Below, piece by piece: positions 37,366 to 46,552 of a DNA stretch of 64,000 nt. The position numbers and the translations under genes are program-made. The notes below the pieces were generated by a model. It saw only the letters and a list, made by a program, of their open reading frames with translations. It did not search any database and was not told the DNA's origin. Every line of letters starts with the position of its first letter. Positions within the stretch are counted from its first letter, which is position 1. The stretch covers positions 1 through 64,000 of the forward strand of contig JBEGIR010000044.1 in NCBI GenBank assembly GCA_040224245.1, read 5' to 3'. The stretch is from Puniceicoccaceae bacterium (GTDB lineage Bacteria; Verrucomicrobiota; Verrucomicrobiia; Opitutales; JAFGAQ01).

Positions 37366-38274
37366 ATGCCTCAGATATCACAACCCACGCTTTGGATGCA
37401 GATAGAACAAGAGATGGACAAGCGACAGGCCCGACCCGGGAGATTCTGGGTTAATCTGAATCCGCTGGTGATCCTGAACACCCTTCACCGAAACCGTGGA
37501 TTGCTGCGCCAGTTCACCGCTCGCATTTTCCACGAGCGCCACAAGGGTTCCCTGCTGGGTGTGTTCTGGGCGGTATTGCTCCCAATCCTGATGATGGGAC
37601 TCTACACACTGGTTTTCGGGTTCATTTTCGGAAGTTCCTACGGTGTCATCCCCAATGAAAACAAGACAGATTTTGGTCTCGGAATCTTTCTCAGTCTTAC
37701 CCTCTTTGGTCTCGTATCCGAGTCCTTTGCACTGTCTCCGACCATCATTCTCAACAACCCGAACTTTGTTCGCAAAGTAGTATTCCCGCTGGAAGTGCTA
37801 CCTGTTGCCCACCTCGGATCGTCCCTCATCAATTTTCTCATCAGTATCCTTCTCTTCCTGATCGGATTGACCTTCATCGGACGTGGACTGAGCATTCATG
37901 CCCTGTGGTTCCCCCTTATCATCGCACCGCTGGTCCTTCTCTCCCTCGGGATCTACTGGACTTTTTCCGCACTGGGGGTGTTTCTGCGCGATCTCAACCA
38001 GATCATGGTATTCGTCACTCAGGCGATGCTCTATTCTTCCGCCATCTTCTATTCCACTACCAAAATTGAAGGCACCAACCTGGAATTCCTGCTCCCGATT
38101 CTCAATTTGAATCCCATCGTGCATGCCGTCGAACTCAGTCGGGATGTGATGCTGTGGCACCTGCCCATGCAACTTTCGGATCTTGGTTTTCTCTACGGAC
38201 TCAGCCTCGTGGTATTCTGTGCTGGATTTGCGTTTTTCCAGTCCCTCAAACCTGCTTTCTCAGACGTAATTTGA
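37366..38274 (+). CDS. ABC-2 type polysaccharide export permease (Wzm/KpsM-like)
   Basis: 302 aa from ATG 37366; the in-frame extension upstream to 37204 overlaps the esterase and is rejected. Six hydrophobic helices follow the family start LRQFTARIFHERHKGSLLGVFWAVLLPILMM (F-x-x-R-Y/H-K-x-S-x-L-G-x-x-W). The C-terminal half has GIYWTFSALGVFLRDLNQIM and LNPIVHAVELSRDVML. It would form the channel for lipid-linked O-antigen or capsule export. No ATP-binding partner (Wzt/KpsT) is in the window, which is unusual. The O-antigen ligase follows by 63 bp. Confidence 0.85.
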   Translation: MPQISQPTLWMQIEQEMDKRQARPGRFWVNLNPLVILNTLHRNRGLLRQFTARIFHERHKGSLLGVFWAVLLPILMMGLYTLVFGFIFGSSYGVIPNENKTDFGLGIFLSLTLFGLVSESFALSPTIILNNPNFVRKVVFPLEVLPVAHLGSSLINFLISILLFLIGLTFIGRGLSIHALWFPLIIAPLVLLSLGIYWTFSALGVFLRDLNQIMVFVTQAMLYSSAIFYSTTKIEGTNLEFLLPILNLNPIVHAVELSRDVMLWHLPMQLSDLGFLYGLSLVVFCAGFAFFQSLKPAFSDVI

Positions 38275-38337
38275 GCATCCTGCGGTCGTTTGTGACCCTG
38301 TGAATGTCACTGGTTTTTATCTGTTGAGCCATTCCAG

Positions 38338-39906
38338 ATGCAAGTCATCCGGAGCTTGCAAACAACCCCTGCTTTCGCCATGAAAAGGAATCCCATGTCA
38401 TCCCGGAAGTCAGGATTCTCCAGACGCATGAGCAGCCGCAAGGTGAGCCAGCCCCTGGTTCCCAAGGAAAAGGTGCTCATTGCCCTCGTCTGCCTGCAAC
38501 TTGCCCTTGCGATCTGGTCCATGGCGCTGACCCATCTCTGGTCAGAGTTGCTCTTTGCCGCGCTCTCCGTTGCAGGATTCATGATCTGCCTGATTCCACA
38601 GCAGCGCGACCTGCGCTGGCAGGACCCCGCGCAAACAACTTCCGCTGCCTGGAAGCGACTGCGTCGTTTTCCACTGTTCTGGTCGGGCATTCTGCTCCTG
38701 CTCTACATTGCAATCCAAGGCCTCAACCCCGCCTACGGATATGAAGAAAACCCAGAGACCTGGCGCTCCTTCCCCATCGATCACCTCTCCTGGTTACCCT
38801 CTTCCATCGCCAGTCCATTCCACAAACTCAACCCCTGGCGCATGATGCTCATGCTGGGGGCAGCATGGCTCTTTCTCTGTTATTCCTGGACTGGATTACA
38901 GCGTCGCCGATCCCTTGCATTTGTGCTCTGGTTTCTGTTTTTCAATGCTTTGGCGTTCTGTGTACTGGTGATCGTGCAAAAACAGACTGGTGCCTCCGGC
39001 ATCTACTGGAATTTCGAAGTCTACCCCAATTTTTTCGGAACCGTTCCTTACAAAAACCGGGGAGCCGCATTGCTCTACCTGATGATGGGTTGCTCCATGG
39101 CCCTGTATTTTTATCAGGTCCGCATCATGCGTGAGCGACTGCTTCGCTCTGGCCCTCACCTGATCGTGCTGCTGGGCATCCTCGTCCAATACGCTACACT
39201 ATGGTCTTCGTTCTCCCGGGGTGGACTCGCAGTCGCCACGGCCATGCTCTTTGCCTTTTTCCTGATGATCCTGCGCACGAGCTTCGAAGAAGGCGACTCG
39301 CCCATCCTCAAGTTCCTGAGCATTCCCATCTGTGCACTGCTCATCGTGCTGGCAGCGACTGCAGTACCGCGCCTGCCTGATTTTGAGGGAACCCTTCAGC
39401 GATTCGAAAGCGAGAAGCTGGAAAAGGAAGTCACCACTCTCGACTTCAATGGTCGTCTCATTCCAACGCAAATCACCTGGGAAATGATTCAATACAAACC
39501 CTGGTTCGGCTGGGGTGCAGGCAGCTGGCGCTTTGTCTTCCCCTATTATCAACTCAACTATCCGGAGATCCTCAATGACGGAAAAATCGTCAGAATCTGG
39601 CATGACGCCCACAACGACTGGGCACAGTATGTGAGTGAACTCGGCATTGTTGGAACCCCATTTTTGCTATTTTTTATCCTTTGGCCGGTGATGTTTCTCA
39701 GCCGAAACATCCGACAAAGCCGCTGCACCCACATCATGCTCGCCATCACCCTGCTTGGGGGTTTTGTCCATGCCCTGATCGAGCTGCTCTTTCAGAACCT
39801 GAGCATCCTTTGCCTGAGTGCGACGGTCATCATGCTTCTGCTCAAACTGCCCTACTCCCGCAGAAGCCGCGAACACACAAATCGGCTCCCAGGTAGCATC
39901 ACTTGA
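38338..39906 (+). CDS. O-antigen ligase-like polymerase (Wzy_C family)
   Basis: 522 aa from ATG 38338, or 508 from ATG 38380. There are about 10-12 membrane helices. The family signatures are WSSFSRGGLAVATAML and, after a large periplasmic loop, HDAHNDWAQYVSELGIVG (H-x-D-x-x-Q-x-x-x-E-x-G). These proteins join or polymerise undecaprenyl-linked glycans on the periplasmic face, attaching O-antigen to lipid A-core or moving other glycan chains. It follows the ABC export permease, suggesting one surface-polysaccharide unit. Confidence 0.85.
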   Translation: MQVIRSLQTTPAFAMKRNPMSSRKSGFSRRMSSRKVSQPLVPKEKVLIALVCLQLALAIWSMALTHLWSELLFAALSVAGFMICLIPQQRDLRWQDPAQTTSAAWKRLRRFPLFWSGILLLLYIAIQGLNPAYGYEENPETWRSFPIDHLSWLPSSIASPFHKLNPWRMMLMLGAAWLFLCYSWTGLQRRRSLAFVLWFLFFNALAFCVLVIVQKQTGASGIYWNFEVYPNFFGTVPYKNRGAALLYLMMGCSMALYFYQVRIMRERLLRSGPHLIVLLGILVQYATLWSSFSRGGLAVATAMLFAFFLMILRTSFEEGDSPILKFLSIPICALLIVLAATAVPRLPDFEGTLQRFESEKLEKEVTTLDFNGRLIPTQITWEMIQYKPWFGWGAGSWRFVFPYYQLNYPEILNDGKIVRIWHDAHNDWAQYVSELGIVGTPFLLFFILWPVMFLSRNIRQSRCTHIMLAITLLGGFVHALIELLFQNLSILCLSATVIMLLLKLPYSRRSREHTNRLPGSIT

Positions 39907-39971
39907 ATACAACTCACCTCAACAACCGGGTCCGAAAGAGATTGCGTCAACTGCTGTGTTTTGAAACCAGT

Positions 39972-39997
39972 GAGGCCTGCGACTGATCGCAGGCCTC
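39972..39997. terminator. 10-bp hairpin between the ligase and unknown exported protein genes
   Basis: GAGGCCTGCG pairs perfectly with CGCAGGCCTC around a 6-nt loop. It lies between convergent genes and probably ends one or both transcripts, although no T-run follows on either strand. Confidence 0.55.
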
Positions 39998-40033
39998 GCT
40001 ATTAAAAATCAATTTGCAAACGCTGTTTGCCAA

Positions 40034-40825
40034 TCAACCACCAAACAGGTCGCCCAGTCCGGGAATTTTCATCGACTGTGCTTCCCCCTTGATCTTGGAT
40101 ACGGCACCCTTTTTACCATGATCGAGCAACAGGGACGATGTGGTCGTCGTCTTGCCGTCCATCGTGCTCGTTGACTCCGCCTTGACGATGGCAAATGGCA
40201 CATCATCGCTCAACCACTGCTTGGCGGTGCTATCCACCCGGATGGTTTTGAAAATCACACTCATCTCAACTGAACCACTGCCTTCGACCACTCTCGATTT
40301 AAACTTACCGGCAGGAGTCTCTACCCGTTCGGTACCGGTTTCATCAAAGTTGTAGTCAATCTCCATGCCCAGGGACTTCATCATCGCATTGCCGATCATT
40401 CCTCCTTCTTCGATCTTGATCGGGTCCGCATCGCCCTGCTGCATGATGATCTCCTTGCCCATTGCACGCAGATTATTGATGATGTCCTCAGGATTTCCCT
40501 TGAGCGTGGACTTCTCCATCAGAATCTTCAGAAGGATCGGTTCTCCAGTGGCCTTTCCTTTTTTGCCCTTGTTGTAGCGGAAAGTGTTCATCTCCATCTC
40601 GACCCACACGTGGTCCACCCCCTCGCGCTTTTCCTCACCAACCATGGAAGTGCGAACCTCCATGAGCTGCTCCTTTCCTTTGGCATCGCGGCTGATTTCC
40701 TGGCGCAACTGCCAGCTGCCCACAGGAGTGGATTTTGTGAGATCGTAGGATGCGGCATGAGCACTGCTCACTGTGACTGCCATCATCACCCAAAGGGTCA
40801 CCATACATTGGATCGTATTTTTCAT
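40034..40825 (-). CDS. Exported protein of unknown function
   Basis: 263 aa from ATG 40825, which directly starts the signal peptide (MKNTIQCMVTLWVMMAVTVSSAHA). The mature part is beta-rich and charged: VGSWQLRQEISRDAKGKEQLMEV, PILLKILMEKSTLKGNPED, TPAGKFKSRVVEGSGS, WLSDDVPFAIVKAES. The motif with an ether-like threonine/alanine 'TPAGKF' followed by a 'VPFAIVK' strand is common in periplasmic lipocalin-like DUF proteins of Verrucomicrobia. I cannot name the family. No operon partner. Confidence 0.7.
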   Translation of the reverse strand: MKNTIQCMVTLWVMMAVTVSSAHAASYDLTKSTPVGSWQLRQEISRDAKGKEQLMEVRTSMVGEEKREGVDHVWVEMEMNTFRYNKGKKGKATGEPILLKILMEKSTLKGNPEDIINNLRAMGKEIIMQQGDADPIKIEEGGMIGNAMMKSLGMEIDYNFDETGTERVETPAGKFKSRVVEGSGSVEMSVIFKTIRVDSTAKQWLSDDVPFAIVKAESTSTMDGKTTTTSSLLLDHGKKGAVSKIKGEAQSMKIPGLGDLFGG

Positions 40826-41045
40826 AGAAGTTTTCGATAGATTTGATTTGAGAGTATTGACGGTATTGGAAAACCGACGTTCTGCAACGCCAGACCGTAT
40901 TTGAGAATGGGTGCGACGTGGATTCACGCAGTGCTATTCAAACTTTTCCAAAACCTGACGATGTGCATCTTTTCCCAATCGATTCATTGACTCACCAGCA
41001 ATCCTGCGCATACAGGAAAGCTTTGTACCCAACTCTGCACCAACC

Positions 41046-41513
41046 ATGAAAATCGCTCTGGGAACTGACCATGCTGGCTATGAACTCAAGGAATGCATCA
41101 AAGCATACCTGATTGAACTGGGACACGAAGTCGAAGACTACGGAACTCATACCCCGGAATCCTGCCACTACCCGACATTTGTTCAATACGCGGCCAAGGC
41201 TGTCGCCGCTGGCATCTGCGACGCAGGCGTCGTTTTTGGAGGAAGTGGCAACGGAGAGACCATCGCCGCCAACAAGGTGAAAGGGATCCGTTGCGCACTC
41301 TGCTGGACCGAAGAAACCGGGCGCCTGGCCAAAGAGCACAACAATGCCAATGTGATTTCATTGGGAGGTCGGGTTGTCTCCCAACCCAACGCAAAGGCAG
41401 CCGTCAAGGCCTGGCTCGATTCCAGCTTTGAAGGTGGGCGCCACCTCACGCGGATTTCCATGCTGGAAGAGGATCTCGCCCCACCCCCTGGACTTCCTGC
41501 AATCCAGCTATAA
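41046..41513 (+). CDS. rpiB: Ribose-5-phosphate isomerase B (RpiB/LacAB family)
   Basis: 155 aa. MKIALGTDHAGYELKECI is the family start with the phosphate-binding Asp-His pair. The active-site segment FGGSGNGETIAANKVKGIRCALCW has glycine in place of the cysteine seen in some members (usual GSGxGxxIxANK). RLAKEHNNANVISLGGRVV completes the fold. It interconverts ribose-5-P and ribulose-5-P in the non-oxidative pentose phosphate pathway. The C-terminus has a short proline-rich tail (APPPGLPAIQ) beyond the usual length. clpP follows 88 bp later. Confidence 0.92.
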   Translation: MKIALGTDHAGYELKECIKAYLIELGHEVEDYGTHTPESCHYPTFVQYAAKAVAAGICDAGVVFGGSGNGETIAANKVKGIRCALCWTEETGRLAKEHNNANVISLGGRVVSQPNAKAAVKAWLDSSFEGGRHLTRISMLEEDLAPPPGLPAIQL

Positions 41514-41600
41514 TTCACTGCTCAGTCCATTGCACAATTTACCAGTTGCCTGTTGACACTCCTGCCAGTGCGACACACGTTCAACCTTTGGAAAAGTGAA

Positions 41601-42206
41601 ATGACCATGACACGTTACGAATCAGAATCGGACACAAACACCGATAAAGGGACCAAACTTCCCAGCGTCGAAATTCAGAAAAAGTTCCTTGAGAATCGCA
41701 AAATTTTCCTCTGGGGCGAAGTCTCGGACAAATCGGCCAAGGACCTCACCGAAAAGCTCATGTACCTCGAGCTTGAGGCTCCCGGTAAACCCATTCAGTT
41801 TTATCTCAACTCCCCCGGTGGTTCCATCACGGCAGGCATGGCGATCTATGACACCATGCAGTTGATCACTTCTCCCATCAGCGTAATTGTAACAGGCATG
41901 GCTGCCAGCATGGGTTCCATCCTGCTCTGTGGCGCTCCCAAGGGTTCCCGCTACGTGTATCCCAACGCAAGGGTCATGATTCACCAGCCCTTGATCGCCG
42001 GTCGCATGGTGGGACCTGCAGCGGATATTCACATCCAGGCCATTGAAATGGAGCGGTTGCGGGATGAACTCAACCAGATCCTTGCCAAGGCAACCGGGCA
42101 GTCTCTGGAAAAGATTCAGAAAGACACAGATCGCGATTTTTACATGACGGCCACTGAAGCAGTGGCATACGGCATCGCGGATAAGGTTGTCGACTCCTTC
42201 ATCTAG
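41601..42206 (+). CDS. clpP: ATP-dependent Clp protease proteolytic subunit
   Basis: 201 aa from ATG 41601; upstream in-frame codons to 41553 lack conservation. The Ser of the catalytic triad is in GMAASMGSILL, the His in ARVMIHQP, and the Asp in QKDTDRDFYM. FYLNSPGGSITAGMAIYDTM and AYGIADKVVD are also typical. It is a cytoplasmic serine protease that works with a Clp ATPase; neither clpX nor clpA is adjacent. The IAGRMVGPAADI segment replaces the common GGAQGQATDI, suggesting one of the secondary ClpP types found in bacteria with several copies. Confidence 0.92.
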   Translation: MTMTRYESESDTNTDKGTKLPSVEIQKKFLENRKIFLWGEVSDKSAKDLTEKLMYLELEAPGKPIQFYLNSPGGSITAGMAIYDTMQLITSPISVIVTGMAASMGSILLCGAPKGSRYVYPNARVMIHQPLIAGRMVGPAADIHIQAIEMERLRDELNQILAKATGQSLEKIQKDTDRDFYMTATEAVAYGIADKVVDSFI

Positions 42207-42326
42207 GAGTCCCACTTCCATCTTCTTCGCATCATTGCACTGGCACGGGTTCATGCGGGCAGTCGAATTTGCTGTTGCAAATCCGCGTGAATGCGTTTCC
42301 CTGAGCCACTTTCTCAAATCATCACA

Positions 42327-42767
42327 ATGGAAAGAACCTTCATTATTCTTAAACCGGACTGCATGGAGCAGCGCAATGTCGGCGACATTGTCTCCCGCTT
42401 CGAAGCAAACGGATTCGAAATCGTCGCGGCAAAAATGACGCAACTCGATCCCCACCTGCTGGAGATCCACTACGCGCATATTGTGGACAAGCCCTTCTAT
42501 CCCGAGGTCGTGAAGTTCATGACCGAGCGTCCGGTGCTGCTGCTGGTGCTCGAAGCAACCGATGCCATCCATCGCGCCCGCGAACTGATTGGCCCGACCA
42601 ACCCCGAACACGCTCTCAAAAGCACCATTCGCGGTGGGTTTGGTACCTGCACCATGCGCAACGTGATCCATGCATCGGACTCAAGAGAGGCGGCCAGACT
42701 GGAGATCGCACGCTTCTTTGCGGAGACCGAAATTTTCCACATCGAGAAGCCCGAAGCCGTCATATGA
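42327..42767 (+). CDS. ndk: Nucleoside diphosphate kinase
   Basis: 146 aa from ATG 42327 (MERTFIILKPDCMEQRNVGDI). The phospho-histidine lies in RNVIHASDSREAARLEIARFF, close to the canonical N-x-x-H-G-S-D-S. The C-terminal FAETEIFHIEKPE replaces the usual FxxxELV. It balances NTP pools with ATP as donor. Some conserved residues differ from classical Ndk: AIHRARELIGPTNPEHALKSTIRGGFG against the usual A-x-x-x-R-x-x-x-G-x-T-x-P. It is probably still active. It converges with ispF 7 bp later. Confidence 0.9.
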   Translation: MERTFIILKPDCMEQRNVGDIVSRFEANGFEIVAAKMTQLDPHLLEIHYAHIVDKPFYPEVVKFMTERPVLLLVLEATDAIHRARELIGPTNPEHALKSTIRGGFGTCTMRNVIHASDSREAARLEIARFFAETEIFHIEKPEAVI

Positions 42768-42774
42768 CGCTTCA

Positions 42775-43263
42775 TCAGCGCTGAGCTTCTTCCATCGGCA
42801 CAAGCAGGCAAACTGCATGGGCTGCAATGGCCAGCCCTTTCCCGATGTCACCGACCTGCTCGTTGGTGGTGGCCTTGACACCAACGCAGCCGGGTTCTAC
42901 CCCAAGCGAATGCGCAAGCGTCGCTTTCATCTGTTGCATGTACGGTTGCAGCTTGGGCCGTTCTGCGATCAACATCGAATCCACATTTGCCAAACGATAC
43001 CCCTTTGATGCCGCTTCGGCCACAGCCTTCTTAAGGATGCGCTGAGAATCCATACCGCGAAGCGACGGATCCGTCGGAGGAAAATACGTCCCAATATCCG
43101 GCAGGCCCATGGCACCCAGGATCGCGTCAGCGATCGCATGGGAAAGACAGTCCGCATCCGAGTGTCCCTCCAGTCCCACCGGACCGGGAATCCGTACCCC
43201 GCCCAGCACCAATTCCCGTTCCTCACAGGTTCGGTGAATATCATAACCGATTCCAACGCGCAT
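42775..43263 (-). CDS. ispF: 2-C-methyl-D-erythritol 2,4-cyclodiphosphate synthase
   Basis: 162 aa, the normal size. The metal-binding Asp8 and His10 lie in VGIGYDIHR, the third ligand in GHSDADCLSHAIADA, and the substrate loop in LPDIGTYFPPTDPSLRGMDS. The C-terminal KATTNEQVGDIGKGLAIAAHAV is canonical. It forms MEcPP in the MEP route to isoprenoids. IspD is not adjacent. The start is the ATG at 43263. Confidence 0.95.
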   Translation of the reverse strand: MRVGIGYDIHRTCEERELVLGGVRIPGPVGLEGHSDADCLSHAIADAILGAMGLPDIGTYFPPTDPSLRGMDSQRILKKAVAEAASKGYRLANVDSMLIAERPKLQPYMQQMKATLAHSLGVEPGCVGVKATTNEQVGDIGKGLAIAAHAVCLLVPMEEAQR

Positions 43264-43414
43264 GCCTTCCCAGCATGTTCATCGAACTCACGCAATCAAC
43301 GCTCATTTTTGAGCTGATCTTCCCTCAGTAGAAAAACTGCCGCATTCTCTTGGCCTTGGCTGTTCACACTGGATCAATCCACGCCTGCCAACCTCGAAAC
43401 AAGTTCCCGAATGC

Positions 43415-44509
43415 TCAGCCACTGCGCTCCCGCAACTTGCGCATCTGCTGCCGTCTCACCACCTCCAGCCAGGTGGACCAGGCTCGCGCGGAGAGTGCCC
43501 GCTTGCATGCATCAATCTCCTGACTGCGCGATTCCAGGTTTTCGTTTGCGATGCTTGAAACATCGTCGAGATTGTAGAGGAACACCTGCGAAATCTTGCC
43601 AACCGATGGTTCGATGTCACGCGGCATCGCAAGGTCAATCATGAACAGGGGACGAAACGAACGTCTCCGCATCACTTGTTTCATGGTTTCACGACTCAAC
43701 AACACCTGAGGAGAGGCTGTGCTGCTCACCACGATGTCAAACTCGGGCAGGCGTTCCACCAATCCTTCCATCGCAAAAACCGCCCCCTTCATCTCAGTTG
43801 CAAGCAGTTGGGCATGCGCCAACGTCCGACTCGTAAACGTCAGGGAACGGGCCGCCCGACTCCTCAGTGCCTGGGCCGTCAGTCGCCCCACTTCGCCAGA
43901 TCCGATCACCAGGACTTTACAGGAGGACAGTTCGCCAAAAATACGGGTTGCGAGGTCAACCGTGATGTTTCCGATACTGACCTGCCCCCGGCCAATCTGA
44001 GTATGGGTTCGTGCCCACTTGGCTGCCTGAAAGGCCTTGTTGAAGATTCGGTGCATGACCAAATCCACATGGTTCGCCTCATCTGCATCTCCATACGCAG
44101 CTTTGACTTGCCCAAGAATCTCTGTCTCTCCCACCATCTGGGAATCCACACCCGCACTCACTTCAAACAAGTGCTGAATCATGCGACTCTCCCGATACTC
44201 ATTCACCAAATGGTGCAACTCTGCATCTGAAACCGGAAAAGCATCGCAAATGCACTTCCACACCTGATCCACTACTCCCTCTCGCAGAGCAACCCCATAG
44301 ACTTCCCAACGGTTGCAGGTATCGAGCACAACATGTGAACACAAGCCCGGAATCCGCTGCAAAGCATCGAGCAACTCCCGTCGTTCGTCAGTATCCAGCT
44401 TCAACTGTTCACGAAGGTGCAAGTCCGCCTGGTGGTGGCTGAATGAGAAGGCGAACAAGGCAGGCGTGCGTTTCCCCCTCGTGCCGATGCTGCTCACAGA
44501 TACGGTCAT
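43415..44509 (-). CDS. hemA: Glutamyl-tRNA reductase
   Basis: 364 aa. The catalytic cysteine (Cys65) is in VVLDTCNRWEVY. GVDSQMVGETEILGQVKAAY and RGQVSIGNITVDLA are family signatures. The NADPH-binding VLVIGSGEVGRLTAQAL and FDIVVSSTASPQVLL follow, with MIDLAMPRDIEPSVG near the end. The C-terminal dimerisation domain is short. It makes glutamate-1-semialdehyde, the first committed step of the C5 heme pathway. Its ATG overlaps the TGA of the upstream cytochrome-c-assembly-like gene by 4 bp, so the two are translationally coupled at the end of the heme operon. Confidence 0.93.
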   Translation of the reverse strand: MTVSVSSIGTRGKRTPALFAFSFSHHQADLHLREQLKLDTDERRELLDALQRIPGLCSHVVLDTCNRWEVYGVALREGVVDQVWKCICDAFPVSDAELHHLVNEYRESRMIQHLFEVSAGVDSQMVGETEILGQVKAAYGDADEANHVDLVMHRIFNKAFQAAKWARTHTQIGRGQVSIGNITVDLATRIFGELSSCKVLVIGSGEVGRLTAQALRSRAARSLTFTSRTLAHAQLLATEMKGAVFAMEGLVERLPEFDIVVSSTASPQVLLSRETMKQVMRRRSFRPLFMIDLAMPRDIEPSVGKISQVFLYNLDDVSSIANENLESRSQEIDACKRALSARAWSTWLEVVRRQQMRKLRERSG

Positions 44510-45345
44510 TTCGGGTTGCTGTGGTTGGATGGTGCCTCCACGGGCAAATCCGCGTCATGGCGTGCCCGATCTACAGGAACCAGTGCCAACAATGCCACGG
44601 CAAAGGCGATGATCGATGCACGCGAAAAATTGGCGGAAACCAGACGTTTGCACAAATAAAGTCCGAGAATCACCACATATACGATCCAGACCAATACGGT
44701 TGCACCCAGTTTGTAGACCGGGATCGCACCATATCCGTGAAAAATGCTGAACGACCCCATGAACAGGGACACACTCAGTACAAACACTCCGGTCGCAAGG
44801 GTACCAACTTGTAGTTTTTCCAGCTTCAACAAGGGTGGCAACACGGAGAAAAACAAGCCCATGCGTCGTCGAGCCAAGCCCTGAAACTGTAAGAGATACA
44901 TCAGGGCAAAGAGTGCCTGTACCGCAAATATCCCATAGCTGAACACTGCCAGGGAGGCATGGAATCCCACCACGTGACTCTGATCGGTGTGGTTTACCTG
45001 GTAGTCATAATTCAGATCGGGAAACAACTGAATCGTTGCAAGCGTCACGGTTGCCAATCCTGCGGTAAAAAAGCCGAAATAGTTCACCCTGAAAAACAAA
45101 CTGATCAGGATGAAAAAAAAGAGACTCGACCAGACCATCATGCTGACGATCTCGTATGGATTGCCAATAGGACAGGCATGAATGCTTCGTCCGCGCATCA
45201 CCAGAAAGAGGGTGATCGACAGAAATCCAAGTCCCAACAGTGGCAGCGAAATGCGGCGACTCAGGTATTGTTTGCGACGAATGTAAACCCAATGCAGGAC
45301 AAAGGTGGCCGCAAAACACAGCAAGGCAATCAGGTGGTAGCCCAT
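44506..45345 (-). CDS. HemX/CcsA-like heme-pathway membrane protein
   Basis: 279 aa from ATG 45345; earlier in-frame codons to 45474 overlap hemH and are rejected. About eight hydrophobic helices. Characteristic stretches are PYEIVSMMVWSSLFFFI and SHVVGFHASLAVFSYGIFAVQALFALMYLLQ, with FSIFHGYGAIPVYKLGATVLVWIVY. The tryptophan-rich WWD heme-handling motif of true CcsA/CcmC is absent, so it is closer to HemX, which in Bacillus limits glutamyl-tRNA reductase level. The direct overlap with hemA (ATGA) supports that pairing. A cytochrome c assembly role is the alternative. Confidence 0.8.
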   Translation of the reverse strand: MGYHLIALLCFAATFVLHWVYIRRKQYLSRRISLPLLGLGFLSITLFLVMRGRSIHACPIGNPYEIVSMMVWSSLFFFILISLFFRVNYFGFFTAGLATVTLATIQLFPDLNYDYQVNHTDQSHVVGFHASLAVFSYGIFAVQALFALMYLLQFQGLARRRMGLFFSVLPPLLKLEKLQVGTLATGVFVLSVSLFMGSFSIFHGYGAIPVYKLGATVLVWIVYVVILGLYLCKRLVSANFSRASIIAFAVALLALVPVDRARHDADLPVEAPSNHSNPK

Positions 45346-45403
45346 CGTTTCAGTCAGGTTCTTTCCATTCCATCCAGAAGCAAGGATACTACAGGGGAAA
45401 ACG

Positions 45404-46459
45404 TCAACGAACTTCAGCGATGAGGGGTTGTCGAAGAGGTTCGGCATCCACAAATCGCTGCACCAGTGATGCACTGTAGTCGATCCATCGCGGATTCAGG
45501 TTGAGACAGGGAATCTGTTCAAACGCAGTGCCACCCGCTTCCAGAAACAATTCCTTGCCCTCTTCGGAAATCTCTTCGAGGGTTTCCAGGCAGTCCGTCA
45601 CAAACGCCGGACACATCACCAGAAGCTTCTGGATTCCCTTTTCCGGGAGGGATTCTAGCGTGTGGTCGGTGTAGGGTTGCAGCCAGGGGTCCTTGCCCAG
45701 TCGGGATTGGAATGACACTCCATACTTCCCTTCTGGAATCCCTGCCCGCTCGACAAAAGCACGCACGGTCGCCAGGCACTGGTGGCGGTAGCAAGTCGCA
45801 TGCGCCGGATGATCGCGCTCACAGCATCCTTCCTTGAACAGACAGTGACTGTGGGAGGGGTCCCCTTTCACAAGGTGGCGCTCAGGAATCCCATGAAACG
45901 AGAACAAGACATAGTCATGCTGCTTGGCGAGGTACGGCTGGGCCTGATCCATCAGGCATTCAATGTACTCGGGGTCCTGATAGAACGGATTCACCACCTG
46001 ATACTGGATTTGCGGTGCCTTGGCCTTCAGGCAATCCGTCGCACAGACCAGCGCCGACTCGTAACTCGACATCGCATAATGGGGGTAGAGCGGAAAAATC
46101 AGGACTTCTTCGATTCCATCCCGAATCATCGCGTCCACCTGGCTTTCCGTGCTCGGATTTCCGTAGCGCATACCAAGGTATACCGGAATCGACAGTTTTT
46201 CGCGAAGTTGCTCCGCATACTGCTCACTGACGACGATGAGCGGTGATCCCTGCTCAGTCCAAATGCTTTCATATGCCTGTGCTGAGTTCTTAGGACGGGT
46301 GGGGAGGATGAACAGATTCACCACAATCCACCGGATCAGGTCCGGAGCATCCAGCACGCGTGGATCCATCAGAAACTCCCTGAGATACTTTCGAACATCG
46401 GAAACCGAGGTCGAATCCGGCGAACCCAGATTTAACAGCAAAACTCCTTTTTTCGGCAT
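45404..46459 (-). CDS. hemH: Ferrochelatase
   Basis: 351 aa from ATG 46459, picked because GGGAGGA (46466-46472) sits 6-7 bp upstream; ATG 46465 would have almost no spacing. Start [35 protein letters not shown] is canonical. The metal-chelating His is in [11 protein letters not shown], and the acidic partner region is [31 protein letters not shown] completes the active site. It inserts Fe(II) into protoporphyrin IX at the membrane surface. It is followed by the HemX-like gene at 58 bp. Confidence 0.94.
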   Translation of the reverse strand: MPKKGVLLLNLGSPDSTSVSDVRKYLREFLMDPRVLDAPDLIRWIVVNLFILPTRPKNSAQAYESIWTEQGSPLIVVSEQYAEQLREKLSIPVYLGMRYGNPSTESQVDAMIRDGIEEVLIFPLYPHYAMSSYESALVCATDCLKAKAPQIQYQVVNPFYQDPEYIECLMDQAQPYLAKQHDYVLFSFHGIPERHLVKGDPSHSHCLFKEGCCERDHPAHATCYRHQCLATVRAFVERAGIPEGKYGVSFQSRLGKDPWLQPYTDHTLESLPEKGIQKLLVMCPAFVTDCLETLEEISEEGKELFLEAGGTAFEQIPCLNLNPRWIDYSASLVQRFVDAEPLRQPLIAEVR

Positions 46460-46465
46460 AGTCAT

Positions 46466-46472
46466 TCCTCCC
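46466..46472 (-). promoter_or_regulatory. Strong Shine-Dalgarno site selecting the hemH start
   Basis: GGGAGGA on the minus strand. It places ATG 46459 at an ideal distance while ATG 46465 immediately follows it, so the shorter product is the probable hemH start. Confidence 0.6.
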
Positions 46473-46552
46473 ACATATACTGTTGAGCCAGCCTTGCATT
46501 TCAAGCGCTGGCTCTCCTCTTCTTCCAAGCTTTTTCAGGGAAACACTCTGAA

